A stretch of 64,000 nt of DNA. Origin: Pseudomonas citrullilanati (GTDB lineage Bacteria; Pseudomonadota; Gammaproteobacteria; Pseudomonadales; Pseudomonadaceae). The number at the start of each line of letters is the position of its first letter. Within the stretch, counting starts at the first letter, position 1. A model generated the notes under the pieces. The model was given only the letters and a program-made list of their open reading frames with translations, had not been told where the DNA came from and ran no database searches. The stretch is taken from positions 27,777-91,776 of the forward strand of contig NZ_JAUQOP010000023.1 in assembly GCF_030580855.1 (NCBI RefSeq). Reading direction: 5' to 3'. The translations under genes and the position numbers were made by a program. Shown here one piece after another: positions 18,105 through 26,994 of the stretch.

Positions 18105-18139
18105 AAAAAAAGACCCCGGCCAATGGACCGGGGTCTTTT
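18105..18139. terminator. Bidirectional terminator between the toxin gene and accC
   Basis: A 12-bp perfect stem, AAAAGACCCCGG and CCGGGGTCTTTT, with an 8-base loop and A/T runs on both sides. It can end both the plus-strand toxin transcript and the minus-strand accBC transcript. Confidence 0.9.
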
Positions 18140-18157
18140 CCTACATCACCTGGATCA

Positions 18158-19513
18158 TCAGTGCTGGTTGCCCAGCTTGTGTTCCAGGTAATGGATGTTG
18201 ACGCCGCCTTTGCAGAAGCCCTCGTCGCGGACCAGGTCGCGGTGCAGCGGGATGTTGGTCTTGATCCCGTCCACCACGATTTCGTCCAGGGCATTGCGCA
18301 TGCGCGCCATGGCTTCGTCGCGAGTCGCGCCGTAGGTGATCAGCTTGCCGATCAACGAATCGTAGTTCGGCGGAACGGCATAGCCGCTGTACAGGTGCGA
18401 GTCGACGCGAACGCCATTGCCGCCCGGGGCATGGAAATGCTTGACCGTGCCTGGGCTTGGCATGAAGGTTTTCGGGTCTTCGGCGTTGATCCGGCATTCC
18501 AGCGCGTGACCGCGGATGACCACGTCATCCTGGGTGAACGACAGTTTGTTGCCGGCGGCGATGCTGAGCATCTCCTTGACGATGTCGATACCGGTGACCA
18601 TCTCCGAAACCGGGTGCTCCACCTGAACACGGGTGTTCATTTCGATGAAGTAGAAGCGACCGTTCTCGTAGAGGAACTCGAAGGTGCCGGCGCCGCGGTA
18701 GCCGATGTCGATGCAGGCCTTGACGCAGCGGGCCAGGACTTCCTGGCGCGCCTGCTCGTCGATGCCCGGTGCCGGCGCTTCTTCGAGGACCTTCTGGTGA
18801 CGACGTTGCAGCGAGCAATCGCGGTCGCCCAGATGGATAGCCTGGCCCTGGCCATCGGACAGGACCTGGACTTCGACGTGGCGTGGGTTGGTGAGGAATT
18901 TTTCCAGGTAGACCATCGGGTTGCCGAACGCCGCGCCCGCCTCGGAGCGGGTCAGCTTCGCCGAGGAAATCAGGTCTTCTTCCTTGTGCACCACGCGCAT
19001 GCCGCGACCACCACCGCCGCCGGCGGCCTTGATGATCACCGGGTAACCCACTTCGCGACCGATGCGCAAGGCGGTTTCTTCGTCTTCAGGCAGCGGGCCG
19101 TCGGAACCCGGGACAGTCGGTACGCCGGCAGCGATCATGGCGTGCTTGGCCGATACCTTGTCGCCCATCAGGCGAATGGTTTCGGCTTTCGGGCCAATGA
19201 AGGCGAAACCGGAGTTCTCGACCTGTTCGGCGAAGTCGGCGTTTTCCGCCAGGAAGCCGTAGCCTGGGTGAATGGCGGTGGCGCCGGTCACTTCGGCAGC
19301 GGCGATGATCGCCGGGATGTGCAGGTAGGAATGCGCAGCCGACGCCGGGCCGATGCAGACGGACTCGTCGGCCAGGCCCAGGTGCATCAGTTCCTTGTCG
19401 GCCTTGGAGTAAACGGCGACGGTCTTGATGCCCATCTCCTTGCAGGCGCGCAGGATCCGCAGGGCGATCTCACCGCGGTTTGCGATCAGGACTTTTTCCA
19501 ACTTCGCAGTCAT
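18158..19513 (-). CDS. accC: Biotin carboxylase subunit of acetyl-CoA carboxylase
   Basis: AccC carboxylates the biotin on AccB with ATP and bicarbonate, the first half-reaction of malonyl-CoA synthesis. At 451 residues it has the standard length. The N-terminus is KLEKVLIANRGEIALRI, the glycine-rich ATP-binding loop is KAAGGGGGRGMRVV, and the active site includes FIEMNTRVQVEHPVSE. I chose the ATG at 19513; a start seven codons upstream would overlap the end of accB. It follows accB after 17 bases and both follow aroQ, so the three form an operon. Confidence 0.97.
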   Translation of the reverse strand: MTAKLEKVLIANRGEIALRILRACKEMGIKTVAVYSKADKELMHLGLADESVCIGPASAAHSYLHIPAIIAAAEVTGATAIHPGYGFLAENADFAEQVENSGFAFIGPKAETIRLMGDKVSAKHAMIAAGVPTVPGSDGPLPEDEETALRIGREVGYPVIIKAAGGGGGRGMRVVHKEEDLISSAKLTRSEAGAAFGNPMVYLEKFLTNPRHVEVQVLSDGQGQAIHLGDRDCSLQRRHQKVLEEAPAPGIDEQARQEVLARCVKACIDIGYRGAGTFEFLYENGRFYFIEMNTRVQVEHPVSEMVTGIDIVKEMLSIAAGNKLSFTQDDVVIRGHALECRINAEDPKTFMPSPGTVKHFHAPGGNGVRVDSHLYSGYAVPPNYDSLIGKLITYGATRDEAMARMRNALDEIVVDGIKTNIPLHRDLVRDEGFCKGGVNIHYLEHKLGNQH

Positions 19514-19530
19514 CAAAGGCTCTCCGCGGT

Positions 19531-20001
19531 TCAAACGATGGTGAACAGCGGTTGGTCGTACTCAACCGGCTGGCCGTCTTCGACGAGGATGGACTCGATC
19601 ACGCCGCTGGTTTCGGCTTCGATGTGGTTCATCATCTTCATGGCTTCGACGATGCACAGGGTGTCGCCTTTCTTCACGGTCTGGCCCACTTCGACGAAGG
19701 ACGGCGAGGTTGGCGAAGACTTGCGGTAGAAGGTGCCTACCATTGGCGAGCGAGCGACGGTGCCGTTGAGCGCCGGGGCGGCGGCAGCGGCTGGAGCAGC
19801 GGCGGCGGTGGCTGCAGCCGGTGCGGCTGGCGCTGGCGCGGCGGCCGGAGCCTGCATCGGTGCCGGGGCGTAGAACTGCTGGGCTGGGGTCTTGCTGTGG
19901 CGGCTGATACGTACGGACTCTTCGCCTTCCTTGATCTCCAGCTCGTCGATGCCGGACTCTTCCAGCAATTCGATCAGTTTCTTAACTTTACGGATATCCA
20001 T
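19531..20001 (-). CDS. accB: Biotin carboxyl carrier protein of acetyl-CoA carboxylase
   Basis: AccB carries biotin between AccC and the carboxyltransferase. The 156-residue protein has an N-terminal helical segment (MDIRKVKKLIELLEESGIDE), an alanine/proline-rich flexible linker (about 43-78), and the C-terminal biotinyl domain with EAMKMMNHI, where Lys122 is the biotinylation site. It lies 24 bases after aroQ and 17 bases before accC. Confidence 0.97.
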   Translation of the reverse strand: MDIRKVKKLIELLEESGIDELEIKEGEESVRISRHSKTPAQQFYAPAPMQAPAAAPAPAAPAAATAAAAPAAAAAPALNGTVARSPMVGTFYRKSSPTSPSFVEVGQTVKKGDTLCIVEAMKMMNHIEAETSGVIESILVEDGQPVEYDQPLFTIV

Positions 20002-20025
20002 GAATCATCAACTCCCAAGGGTCGG

Positions 20026-20481
20026 TCAGGGGCGTGTAGCTTGTTGTTCAAGCTGCTCCAGGGCAGCCTCCAGGGCCAATCGGTAACCGCTGGCGCCAAG
20101 GCCGCAGATCACTCCCACCGCTACATCGGAGAAGTAGGAATGATGGCGGAAAGGTTCGCGTTTATGCACGTTGGACAAATGCACTTCGATGAATGGGATG
20201 CTCACCGCCAGCAGCGCGTCACGTAATGCGACACTTGTGTGTGTAAAAGCTGCTGGATTGATCAGGATGAAGTCCACGCCTTCGCCGCGCGCGGCATGGA
20301 TGCGATCGATCAATTCGTATTCGGCGTTGCTTTGCAGGCAGAGCAGATGATGGCCGGCGGAACGGGCTCGCTGCTCCAGGTCCTGGTTGATCTGCGCCAG
20401 TGTCACGGCGCCGTAGACGCCCGGTTCGCGGGTGCCGAGCAGGTTCAGGTTGGGTCCGTGCAGGACCAATAGGGTCGCCAT
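20026..20481 (-). CDS. aroQ: Type II 3-dehydroquinate dehydratase
   Basis: AroQ dehydrates 3-dehydroquinate to 3-dehydroshikimate in the shikimate pathway. The 151-residue protein matches type II enzymes: LLVLHGPNLNLLGTREP at the N-terminus, then LQSNAEYELIDRIH, INPAAFTHTS, and IEVHLSNVHKREPFRHHS with the catalytic histidine region. It is the first gene of the aroQ-accB-accC operon, an arrangement common in Pseudomonas. Confidence 0.96.
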   Translation of the reverse strand: MATLLVLHGPNLNLLGTREPGVYGAVTLAQINQDLEQRARSAGHHLLCLQSNAEYELIDRIHAARGEGVDFILINPAAFTHTSVALRDALLAVSIPFIEVHLSNVHKREPFRHHSYFSDVAVGVICGLGASGYRLALEAALEQLEQQATRP

Positions 20482-20644
20482 CTGCTGTTCCTTGTTATCC
20501 GTGAGCAGGTGTCAGAACCCGGCGACTATGCCGCAAAGCCTCAATGACTGTCCAGTTCTCGGCAATAGCCAGCACGATGACCGATGTTTGCGCGAAATTT
20601 ATGACTATGGTCCCAGATCCGGTCATCCCGACGGAAATGAACTT

Positions 20645-20732
20645 GTGGCAGCGGGCTTGCTCGCGAAGACGGCGATACATCCAACATCGATGCAAGCTGA
20701 TGCACCGCCATCGCGAGCAAGCTCGCTCCCAC
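20645..20732. repeat. REP doublet (REPIN), first of a pair upstream of aroQ
   Basis: Inverted REP copies: a slightly diverged left arm (GTGGCAGCGGGCTTGCTCGC) and a right arm (GCGAGCAAGCTCGCTCCCAC). Together with the next doublet it fills most of the 394-base gap between aroQ and the chemoreceptor gene; I see no gene there. Confidence 0.8.
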
Positions 20733-20782
20733 AGGGGATTTGTGGTGGGTACGAAATCGAAGAACACCCTCGATCAAAAAAT

Positions 20783-20870
20783 GTGGGAGCGGGCTTGCTC
20801 GCGAAGACGGCGGCACATTCAGCATCTTTGCAAGCTGACCCACCGCCTTCGCGAGCAAGCCTGCTCCCAC
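20783..20870. repeat. REP doublet (REPIN), second of a pair upstream of aroQ
   Basis: Inverted arms GTGGGAGCGGGCTTGCTCGC and GCGAGCAAGCCTGCTCCCAC about 88 bases end to end. The right arm ends six bases from the stop of the chemoreceptor gene, so the doublet may act as its 3' hairpin. Confidence 0.85.
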
Positions 20871-20875
20871 GTCCG

Positions 20876-22822
20876 TCAGACCCGAAACGCTTGCACCGCC
20901 GTGTGCAGGCGCCCACCCAGTACCAACAGGTGATCGCCCTGTTCCCGGCCTTGGCCGATGCGCAGCAGGTTGTCGCCGCCCAGTTGATGGATCCGTTCGC
21001 TGTGGTCGCGGATTTCGCTGACGGCGCCGCTCTGTTGGGCGGTGACGTCGGCGATGCGCACGGCGGTGTTGGCGATGGTCTGGATGGCACCGACGATTTC
21101 ATCCAGCGCGCCGTCGGCGGCCTGGGCCTGGTTGGCGGTGGCTTCGGCGTGTTCGACCTGGGCGCGCATGCCGTCCACCGACTGGCGGGCGGCCTGTTGC
21201 AAGCGGGCGATCAGTGCCTGGATCTCGGCGGTGGCGCCGGCCGTGCGTTGGGCCAGGGAGCGGACTTCTTCGGCCACCACGGCGAAACCCCGGCCCATTT
21301 CCCCGGCGCGCGCGGCTTCGATGGCGGCGTTGAGGGCCAGCAGGTTGGTCTGGTCGGCGATCGAGCGAATCACCGTCAGCACGCCGCCAATGGTGGCCGA
21401 CTCTTCGGCCAGTTGCTCGATCATTTGCGCGTTGTCCTGTACTTCCCCCACCAGCGCATGCAACCCGGTGAGGCTCAGGCCGATGACTTTCTGCCCTTGC
21501 TCCACCGCGTGTCCGGCGCTGCGGCTGGCGTCGGCGGCCTGGCTGGCATCGCCGGCGACTTGCTGGATCGTCGCTTCCAGTTCACTGAGGGAATCGCGGA
21601 TCAGCGCCGTATCACCGGCCTGGTCCTCGGCGCCGCTGTGCAGCTCGCCGCTCAGTTCCGCCAGGGTCCGGCTGCTGCCGGCCACCTGTTCGGCGTTCAC
21701 GCGAATGGTGCCCACCAGGTCCACCAGATAGGCTCGCAAGCGATTGAGCGACGCTTCGATGTCCTGCAACTCGCGGTTGCTGGCGCCAACGCGGATGTCG
21801 CGACTGAAATCGCCTTCCGCCCAGGTCGACAAGGCCGGCGCGAGGTGAGTCAAGGTCCGGGCGAGGCGGCGTTGCAAGGTGTCGATCAGCAGCGCGATCA
21901 GCAGGATCAGGCCGATCATGACCCCCTGGATCAAGCGCACTTCGCCCTGGATCCGCCCATGCTGGGCCCGTACCGCCGGCTCCATGGCATCGATGGCCTG
22001 TTGCACTTCAGCGGTCTTCAGGTGCGTGGCACTGCCCAGCTCGGTGCGTTTCTGGATCAATTCGCGGGTGCGCGCCAGCTCCGCCGGGTATCGGCCGAGC
22101 AAGCTGTTGAGTTCGCGCTTGAGGGCAATGCCGGCATCTTCGGCGGTGGCCTTTTCCTGGGTTTCCAGGCCCATCAGCGCGGCGAAATCGTCGCCGGCGG
22201 TTTCGCTGCTGGCTGTCACGCCGAGCAGCGGCAGGCCATCGAGTTGGGCGGCCTGGGTGCGGATGCTTTGCAGCTCCCGCTCGACATCGGCGGCCATTTC
22301 GCTACGGCCGCTACTGACCAGTTTGTCCCGGGTGAGCGAAAGCCGGCCCAGGTGTTGCGATGCGGCGAACAACGGCGGCAGATAAGCCGGTGCGCCCTGG
22401 GCGTATTGGGCGAGTTGGTCGAGGTTGGCGCTCAGCTCGCGTTCGGCCTGGAGCAACAACGCCTGGGGATCGCCGGCCAGCTTGCCGGCCCCCAACAGGT
22501 CGGCCTTGCTGAAGCTGTCGAGGTTGGACAGGCTCGGGCGCAGGGTCTTGGCCAGCTCCGGCGGGAATGCTTCGAGTTCCTTTTGCAGAGTCTCCAGGGC
22601 TTGGGTCGCTGCGCTCAGGCGCAAGGCGTCGCCGCTGTTCAGGTACTCCTCGATGTTGCGTGCCACTTCGCCTTGGAACTGCCGCGACAGGCCCAGGTAA
22701 CGTTCCATCAACAGATAGGGGCGCTCCAGGGCGATCTGCGACCACCACAGCGTGGCCCCGAGGCCCAGGCACACGGCAACTAAAAGAAGGGTATTGAGAT
22801 TGGTCAGCAACTTCAGGCGCAT
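20876..22822 (-). CDS. Methyl-accepting chemotaxis protein, CtpL-like
   Basis: A 648-residue transmembrane chemoreceptor. An N-terminal helix (about 8-28) and a second helix near residues 285-305 (GVMIGLILLIALLID) bracket a long helical periplasmic sensor of about 250 residues. A HAMP-like segment and a coiled-coil signalling domain follow, with the conserved hairpin tip (NLLALNAAIEAARAGE and RGFAVVAEEVRSLA, near 490-525). The position between aroQ and the gcbA-like gene matches the P. aeruginosa receptor CtpL, which mediates phosphate-related chemotaxis; orthology is inferred from position and size, so I leave the symbol empty. Confidence 0.9.
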   Translation of the reverse strand: MRLKLLTNLNTLLLVAVCLGLGATLWWSQIALERPYLLMERYLGLSRQFQGEVARNIEEYLNSGDALRLSAATQALETLQKELEAFPPELAKTLRPSLSNLDSFSKADLLGAGKLAGDPQALLLQAERELSANLDQLAQYAQGAPAYLPPLFAASQHLGRLSLTRDKLVSSGRSEMAADVERELQSIRTQAAQLDGLPLLGVTASSETAGDDFAALMGLETQEKATAEDAGIALKRELNSLLGRYPAELARTRELIQKRTELGSATHLKTAEVQQAIDAMEPAVRAQHGRIQGEVRLIQGVMIGLILLIALLIDTLQRRLARTLTHLAPALSTWAEGDFSRDIRVGASNRELQDIEASLNRLRAYLVDLVGTIRVNAEQVAGSSRTLAELSGELHSGAEDQAGDTALIRDSLSELEATIQQVAGDASQAADASRSAGHAVEQGQKVIGLSLTGLHALVGEVQDNAQMIEQLAEESATIGGVLTVIRSIADQTNLLALNAAIEAARAGEMGRGFAVVAEEVRSLAQRTAGATAEIQALIARLQQAARQSVDGMRAQVEHAEATANQAQAADGALDEIVGAIQTIANTAVRIADVTAQQSGAVSEIRDHSERIHQLGGDNLLRIGQGREQGDHLLVLGGRLHTAVQAFRV

Positions 22823-22874
22823 CTGGGGTCTACCCGGGGCAGAATCGTAAGTGCCTGAAGTTATTGCGTTTGGG

Positions 22875-24536
22875 TTACAGGTTCATGACCGAATCGGTGG
22901 ATTCCGATGAAAAAGTGGCACTTTGCCTGGCTGCCTGGACGCGGTTGCGCCCGGCATGTTTGGCCCGATACAGCGCCTCGTCCGCCTGGCTCGCCATCAT
23001 CAGACTGTCGGAGTCGTCGCTCATCTCCACCACGCCGGCGCTGAAGGTGCACCACAGGTCATGGGGCTGGGCCGGGTAGTGGATTTCAGCGAAGCGCTGG
23101 CGGATTTCATCGAGTACCTTGCAGGCGGCCTCGATGTCGGTGTCGGGCATGACAATGGCGAACTCTTCGCCACCGTAGCGGCCGATGAAGTCGGTCTTGC
23201 GCAGGCGCTGCTTGAGAAACAGCGCCAGGCTCTTGATCACCCGGTCGCCCATGGGGTGGCCGTGGCTGTCGTTGACCCGCTTGAAGTGGTCGATGTCGAG
23301 CATGGCGAAACTCAGCGGCTTGCCTTCGCGGCGTGCGCGGAAGCTGCAATCTTCGAGCAACTGCAGGATATGCGTGTGGTTGTACAGCCCGGTGAGGCTG
23401 TCGCGCACCATCCGCGCCTTGAGATTGCGCGCCCGCGCCGCGCGGTTGCGCACGGTGGTGATCAGGTGGCGGGGCTTGATCGGCTTGGTCAGGAAGTCGT
23501 CGCCGCCTTCGCTCATGGCGTCGAGCTGCTTGTCCAGGTCGTCTTCGGCCGACAGGTAGATGATCGGCACGCTGACGTAGCGGTCATTGTGGCGGATCAC
23601 CTTGGCCAGTTCGGTGCCGGTGCAGGCGGGCATGTACATGTCGAGGATGATCAGGTCGGGCTGGAAGTCCGCCAACTCGGCCATGGCCTGGATCGGCTCG
23701 ATCAACGTGCGGGTGACGATGCCGGCGCTGTTGAGCAGGCGCTCGGTGTGCAGGGCCTGGGCGCGGGAGTCGTCGATGATCAGCACTTTATAGGGTTCGT
23801 ACTGGGCGACGCAGGTCAGCACTTCGATTTTTTCCAGCAGGCTCGACGCTTCGAGGGTGCCGGTGAGGAACTCCTGCCCGCCGGCGCGCACGGCCGCCAG
23901 GCGGGTCGGCGTGTCGGTTTCCAACAGGCTGAAGAACAGCAGGGGCAACGGCTGCTCCAGGCCTTCCTGGGCTTCGGCGGCCAGCTTCAGGCCGGCACCG
24001 GGGCCGCTGAAATCCACGTCCATGACAATCGCGGCGGGCAGGCGCTCGACCATCGTCGCGCGAAACGCCGCGACGCTGTCCAGGGCCTGGGCGCTGAGGC
24101 CGAAGAATTCCAATTGCTTGGCCAGGCGCTCGGCGCGGTCATGGTCTTGCAGCAGTACGTAGATGGGTTTGCGCAGCGGCGGCAGGAACGTCTGTTCGAG
24201 CTGGTCGCCGTGGCGTAGGCCGGTGCGCGACAGGCGCTGCATCAGGCGGTTGATCTCGGTGATCAATTGGCTGCTCAGGCGCCCGCGATTGGCGTCCACC
24301 GCCTGCAACGACTGGCTGATGCCTTGGGCGAGCAGGGTATGTTCGGGCTGTTCGAAGCGCTCGGCGAAACGCAGCAGCCGCAGGTTGGCTTCGCTGAGCT
24401 CGGACAGGTCGGTGCTTGACCATTCGCTGCGTTGCAGGCGCTGCCAGATCTCCAGGATCTGACGAGCCTGGTGAATTACCCGCTGGGCAAAGTGATGCTT
24501 GAGGCGCTCGCGGCTGGGGTCTTCTGGCTCGGTCAT
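22875..24536 (-). CDS. gcbA: Diguanylate cyclase with two receiver domains, GcbA-like
   Basis: A 553-residue cytoplasmic response regulator that should make cyclic di-GMP from two GTP. Residues 1-120 are helical. A first receiver domain (about 124-240) has Asp173 but lacks the conserved Lys (FLTGT instead of FLTKP), so it is probably not phosphorylated normally. The second receiver (about 249-365) is intact with Asp299 and Lys351. The GGDEF domain has an intact active site GGEEF at 455-459 and an inhibitory RxxD site (RKTD, 446-449) five residues before it. GcbA of P. fluorescens promotes surface attachment. Upstream neighbour is DUF2333 (divergent), as in the P. aeruginosa region around PA4843. 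Confidence 0.88.
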   Translation of the reverse strand: MTEPEDPSRERLKHHFAQRVIHQARQILEIWQRLQRSEWSSTDLSELSEANLRLLRFAERFEQPEHTLLAQGISQSLQAVDANRGRLSSQLITEINRLMQRLSRTGLRHGDQLEQTFLPPLRKPIYVLLQDHDRAERLAKQLEFFGLSAQALDSVAAFRATMVERLPAAIVMDVDFSGPGAGLKLAAEAQEGLEQPLPLLFFSLLETDTPTRLAAVRAGGQEFLTGTLEASSLLEKIEVLTCVAQYEPYKVLIIDDSRAQALHTERLLNSAGIVTRTLIEPIQAMAELADFQPDLIILDMYMPACTGTELAKVIRHNDRYVSVPIIYLSAEDDLDKQLDAMSEGGDDFLTKPIKPRHLITTVRNRAARARNLKARMVRDSLTGLYNHTHILQLLEDCSFRARREGKPLSFAMLDIDHFKRVNDSHGHPMGDRVIKSLALFLKQRLRKTDFIGRYGGEEFAIVMPDTDIEAACKVLDEIRQRFAEIHYPAQPHDLWCTFSAGVVEMSDDSDSLMMASQADEALYRAKHAGRNRVQAARQSATFSSESTDSVMNL

Positions 24537-24821
24537 ATCCTGACTACTAGTTAGGCTGCATGCTGAGGTCGACTGGTGGCTCTATGCTAGCACCTCTTTT
24601 CCATTGCATGAGTGTCATACGTCAATAATCTGTCCAACCGCGACATTCAGTTAATGACCGGTGGGTTTCGTAGGCCGACGGCGGCGCTTCCTTTATAGTG
24701 GCTGTTCGACGACCCCGCCAGCGCGGGCCTGATCGGGGCCACATTATCGCGTTTCAAATCAGGCACGATGGCGTAGGGTTGTGGTCGAACCGAGAACTCA
24801 AGTGATTGAAGGGATATCGCC

Positions 24822-25889
24822 ATGCTGGACTGGAAGAACCGCGCGGGCAGCGCGCCTGAACGTGCCGCCGAACCGAAATCGGACACCCGCAGCTACCTGG
24901 GTGGGCTGTTTTTCAGTCGGGCACTGGCTACGCTGGTCGGCCTGTATTTGCTGGTGACCATTGCCCTCGGTTGGTACTGGAGCCAGGAGCCTGCGCTGTT
25001 CCCGGTGCAGCAGAACGCCCAGGCCGCCGCCGAGCGCGACGGCCGGCAAATGGTGGTGGGCTACACCACCGTCGAGACCCTCAAGACCGTGGCCGGCACC
25101 TTGCTGACCAAGCCGGGCGGCTACATTTCCAACGACCGTTTCCCACCGGGCCTGTGGATGGACAACATGCCGAGCTGGGAGTACGGCGTGCTGGTGCAGG
25201 TTCGCGACCTGAGCCGTGCCTTGCGCAAGGACTTTGCCCGTTCCCAGTCCCAGTCCGCCGAAGACGCCGACCTGGCCAAGGCCGAGCCGCGCTTCAACTT
25301 CGATAACCGCAGCTGGGTGCTGCCATCCAGCGAGTCGGAATACCAGGAAGGCATCAATTCCCTGAGCCGTTACCAGGCTCGGTTGTCCGATCCGGCCCAG
25401 AAGAGCGCCCTGTTCTACGCCCGCGCCGACAACCTGAACAACTGGCTCGGGGATGTCGGCACGCGCCTGGGTTCCCTGTCCCAGCGGCTGTCCGCCAGTG
25501 TCGGCCGGGTCAAGCTCAACACCGCGCTGAAAACCGAAATCCCGGCACCGGGCCAGGTGCCGCAGGTGGACGAAGAGGTGGTCGAGACCCCATGGCTGCA
25601 AATCGACAACGTGTTCTACGAAGCGCGGGGCCAGGCCTGGGCGCTGTCGCACCTGCTGCGTGCCATCGAGGTGGACTTCGCCGACGTGCTGGCGAAGAAG
25701 AACGCCACGGTCAGCGTCCGGCAGATCATTCGTGAACTGGAAGCGTCCCAGGAGCCGGTCTGGAGCCCGATGATCCTCAACGGCAGCGGTTTTGGCGTGT
25801 TGGCGAACCACTCACTGGTGATGGCCAACTACATTTCCCGGGCCAACGCGGCGGTCATCGACTTGCGGCAACTGCTGAACCAGGGCTGA
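24822..25889 (+). CDS. DUF2333 family membrane protein
   Basis: A 355-residue protein with one transmembrane helix near residues 33-52 (RALATLVGLYLLVTIALGWYW) and a large, probably periplasmic, hydrophilic domain. The sequence LTKPGGYISNDRFPPGLWMDN and the position beside the gcbA-like and Nudix genes identify the conserved Pseudomonas DUF2333 family. Function is unknown. The 285-base gap before it holds divergent promoters but no gene I can support. The Nudix gene follows after three bases and is likely co-transcribed. Confidence 0.85.
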   Translation: MLDWKNRAGSAPERAAEPKSDTRSYLGGLFFSRALATLVGLYLLVTIALGWYWSQEPALFPVQQNAQAAAERDGRQMVVGYTTVETLKTVAGTLLTKPGGYISNDRFPPGLWMDNMPSWEYGVLVQVRDLSRALRKDFARSQSQSAEDADLAKAEPRFNFDNRSWVLPSSESEYQEGINSLSRYQARLSDPAQKSALFYARADNLNNWLGDVGTRLGSLSQRLSASVGRVKLNTALKTEIPAPGQVPQVDEEVVETPWLQIDNVFYEARGQAWALSHLLRAIEVDFADVLAKKNATVSVRQIIRELEASQEPVWSPMILNGSGFGVLANHSLVMANYISRANAAVIDLRQLLNQG

Positions 25890-25892
25890 TCG

Positions 25893-26450
25893 ATGAGCGA
25901 AAGTGCCCGGGAGGTCGCCCACCGAGTGGCCTCGGATGCCGAATTGATCGCCTGGGTCGATGAACACGATAACCTGCTGGGCAGCTTGGTGCGGTCGGAT
26001 TTGCGTGAGCGCGGGTTGATCGGACGCGGCACCTACATCCTGCTGTTCAACTCGGCCGGTGAACTGTGTGTCCACCGGCGCACCCTCAGCAAGGCGATCT
26101 ACCCGGGGTTCTGGGACGTGGCGGCGGGCGGCATGGTGCAGGCCGATGAGACCTACACCGAGTCGGCTGCCCGGGAACTGGCCGAGGAACTCGGCGTGAG
26201 CGGTGTCGAACTGACCGCCCACGACCACTTCTATTTCGAAGACACCGGCAGCCGGCTGTGGTGCTCGGCCTTCTCGGCGGTGTGGGACGGCCCCCTGGTG
26301 CTGCAGCCGGAAGAAGTGCTCGAAGCGCGCTTTCTGCCCATCGACCAGGTGCTGGAGGAAATCCGCCACATGCCTTATTGCCCGGACTCGCTGGCAGCCC
26401 TGGAGCGCTATCTGCGCGCCCACGGCGATGGCGTCGCAAAGAAGCTATAA
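25893..26450 (+). CDS. Nudix hydrolase
   Basis: A 185-residue hydrolase of nucleoside-diphosphate-linked substrates. The Nudix box is complete at residues 80-102 (G-x5-E-x7-REL-AEELG-V), so magnesium binding and catalysis should be intact. The order of elements, with PGFWDVAAGG before the box and RLWCSAFSAVWDG after it, resembles the YfcD-like group. The substrate cannot be told from sequence. It starts three bases after the DUF2333 stop. Confidence 0.92.
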   Translation: MSESAREVAHRVASDAELIAWVDEHDNLLGSLVRSDLRERGLIGRGTYILLFNSAGELCVHRRTLSKAIYPGFWDVAAGGMVQADETYTESAARELAEELGVSGVELTAHDHFYFEDTGSRLWCSAFSAVWDGPLVLQPEEVLEARFLPIDQVLEEIRHMPYCPDSLAALERYLRAHGDGVAKKL

Positions 26451-26468
26451 ATTGGCGCTGATTGGCCC

Positions 26469-26612
26469 TTAGCAAGTCGGCTTTTTGCCGTTACACTGCG
26501 CGACTTTTCAAGCTGAACCGACGTCTGCGGTCCAGTAGCGCTGCCCCTGCCTGAGTGGGGCTTCGCGGTCGAGGCACTGCTTCCTCGACCAGTCTTTGTC
26601 CTCCCGAGAGGA
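26469..26612 (+). promoter_or_regulatory. Promoter and structured leader of the Sui1-like gene
   Basis: A promoter-like pair, TTAGCA (26469) and TACACT (26492) 17 bases apart, precedes a leader of about 110 bases. The leader can form two hairpins: GCCCC/GGGGC (26543-26561) and GGTCGAGG/CCTCGACC (26567-26590). Whether they regulate translation is unknown. Confidence 0.4.
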
Positions 26613-26618
26613 TTGCCG

Positions 26619-26990
26619 GTGGCCAAAAAAGCCGCATCCTTCGCCGCCCTGGGCGGCCTGGTATTTTCTACCGACGCCGGTCGTCATTGCCCTGATTGCC
26701 GTCAACCGGTGGATGCCTGCATCTGCAAACAGACCGTCATCCCCGCCGGGGACGGCATTGCCCGTGTGCGCCGCGAAAGCAAGGGCCGTGGCGGCAAGAC
26801 GGTGACCACCATCACCGGCGTGCCGCTGGCCGAAGACGCGCTCAAGGAACTGGCCACCACGTTGAAGAAACGCTGTGGCACCGGTGGCGCGTTGAAAGAC
26901 GGCGTCATCGAGATCCAGGGCGATCACGTCGAGCTGTTGCTGGCGGAACTGGTCAAGCACGGTTTCAAGGCGAAGAAATCCGGCGGCTAG
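26619..26990 (+). CDS. Translation initiation factor Sui1-like protein (YciH family)
   Basis: A 123-residue homologue of eukaryotic eIF1/SUI1. The N-terminus carries a CPDC...CICK zinc-ribbon-like motif, and the C-terminal SUI1 fold includes GGKTVTTITGVPL, KKRCGTGGALKDGVIEIQGD and HGFKAKKSGG. I chose the GTG at 26619: a GAGAGGA sequence ends six bases before it, while the alternative TTG at 26613 directly abuts that sequence. In E. coli YciH affects fidelity of initiation at non-standard starts, so its own non-AUG start is of note. Confidence 0.9.
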   Translation: MAKKAASFAALGGLVFSTDAGRHCPDCRQPVDACICKQTVIPAGDGIARVRRESKGRGGKTVTTITGVPLAEDALKELATTLKKRCGTGGALKDGVIEIQGDHVELLLAELVKHGFKAKKSGG

Positions 26991-26994
26991 CAGC

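Noticed and set aside
20482..20875. CRISPR-like array because of repeated motifs
   Set aside because: The repeats are inverted REP arms, not regularly spaced direct repeats, and there are no cas genes in the window.
20432..22783. A 783-codon plus-strand open frame across the chemoreceptor gene
   Set aside because: Shadow of the chemoreceptor; its N-terminal part also runs through REP repeats and has no recognisable domain.
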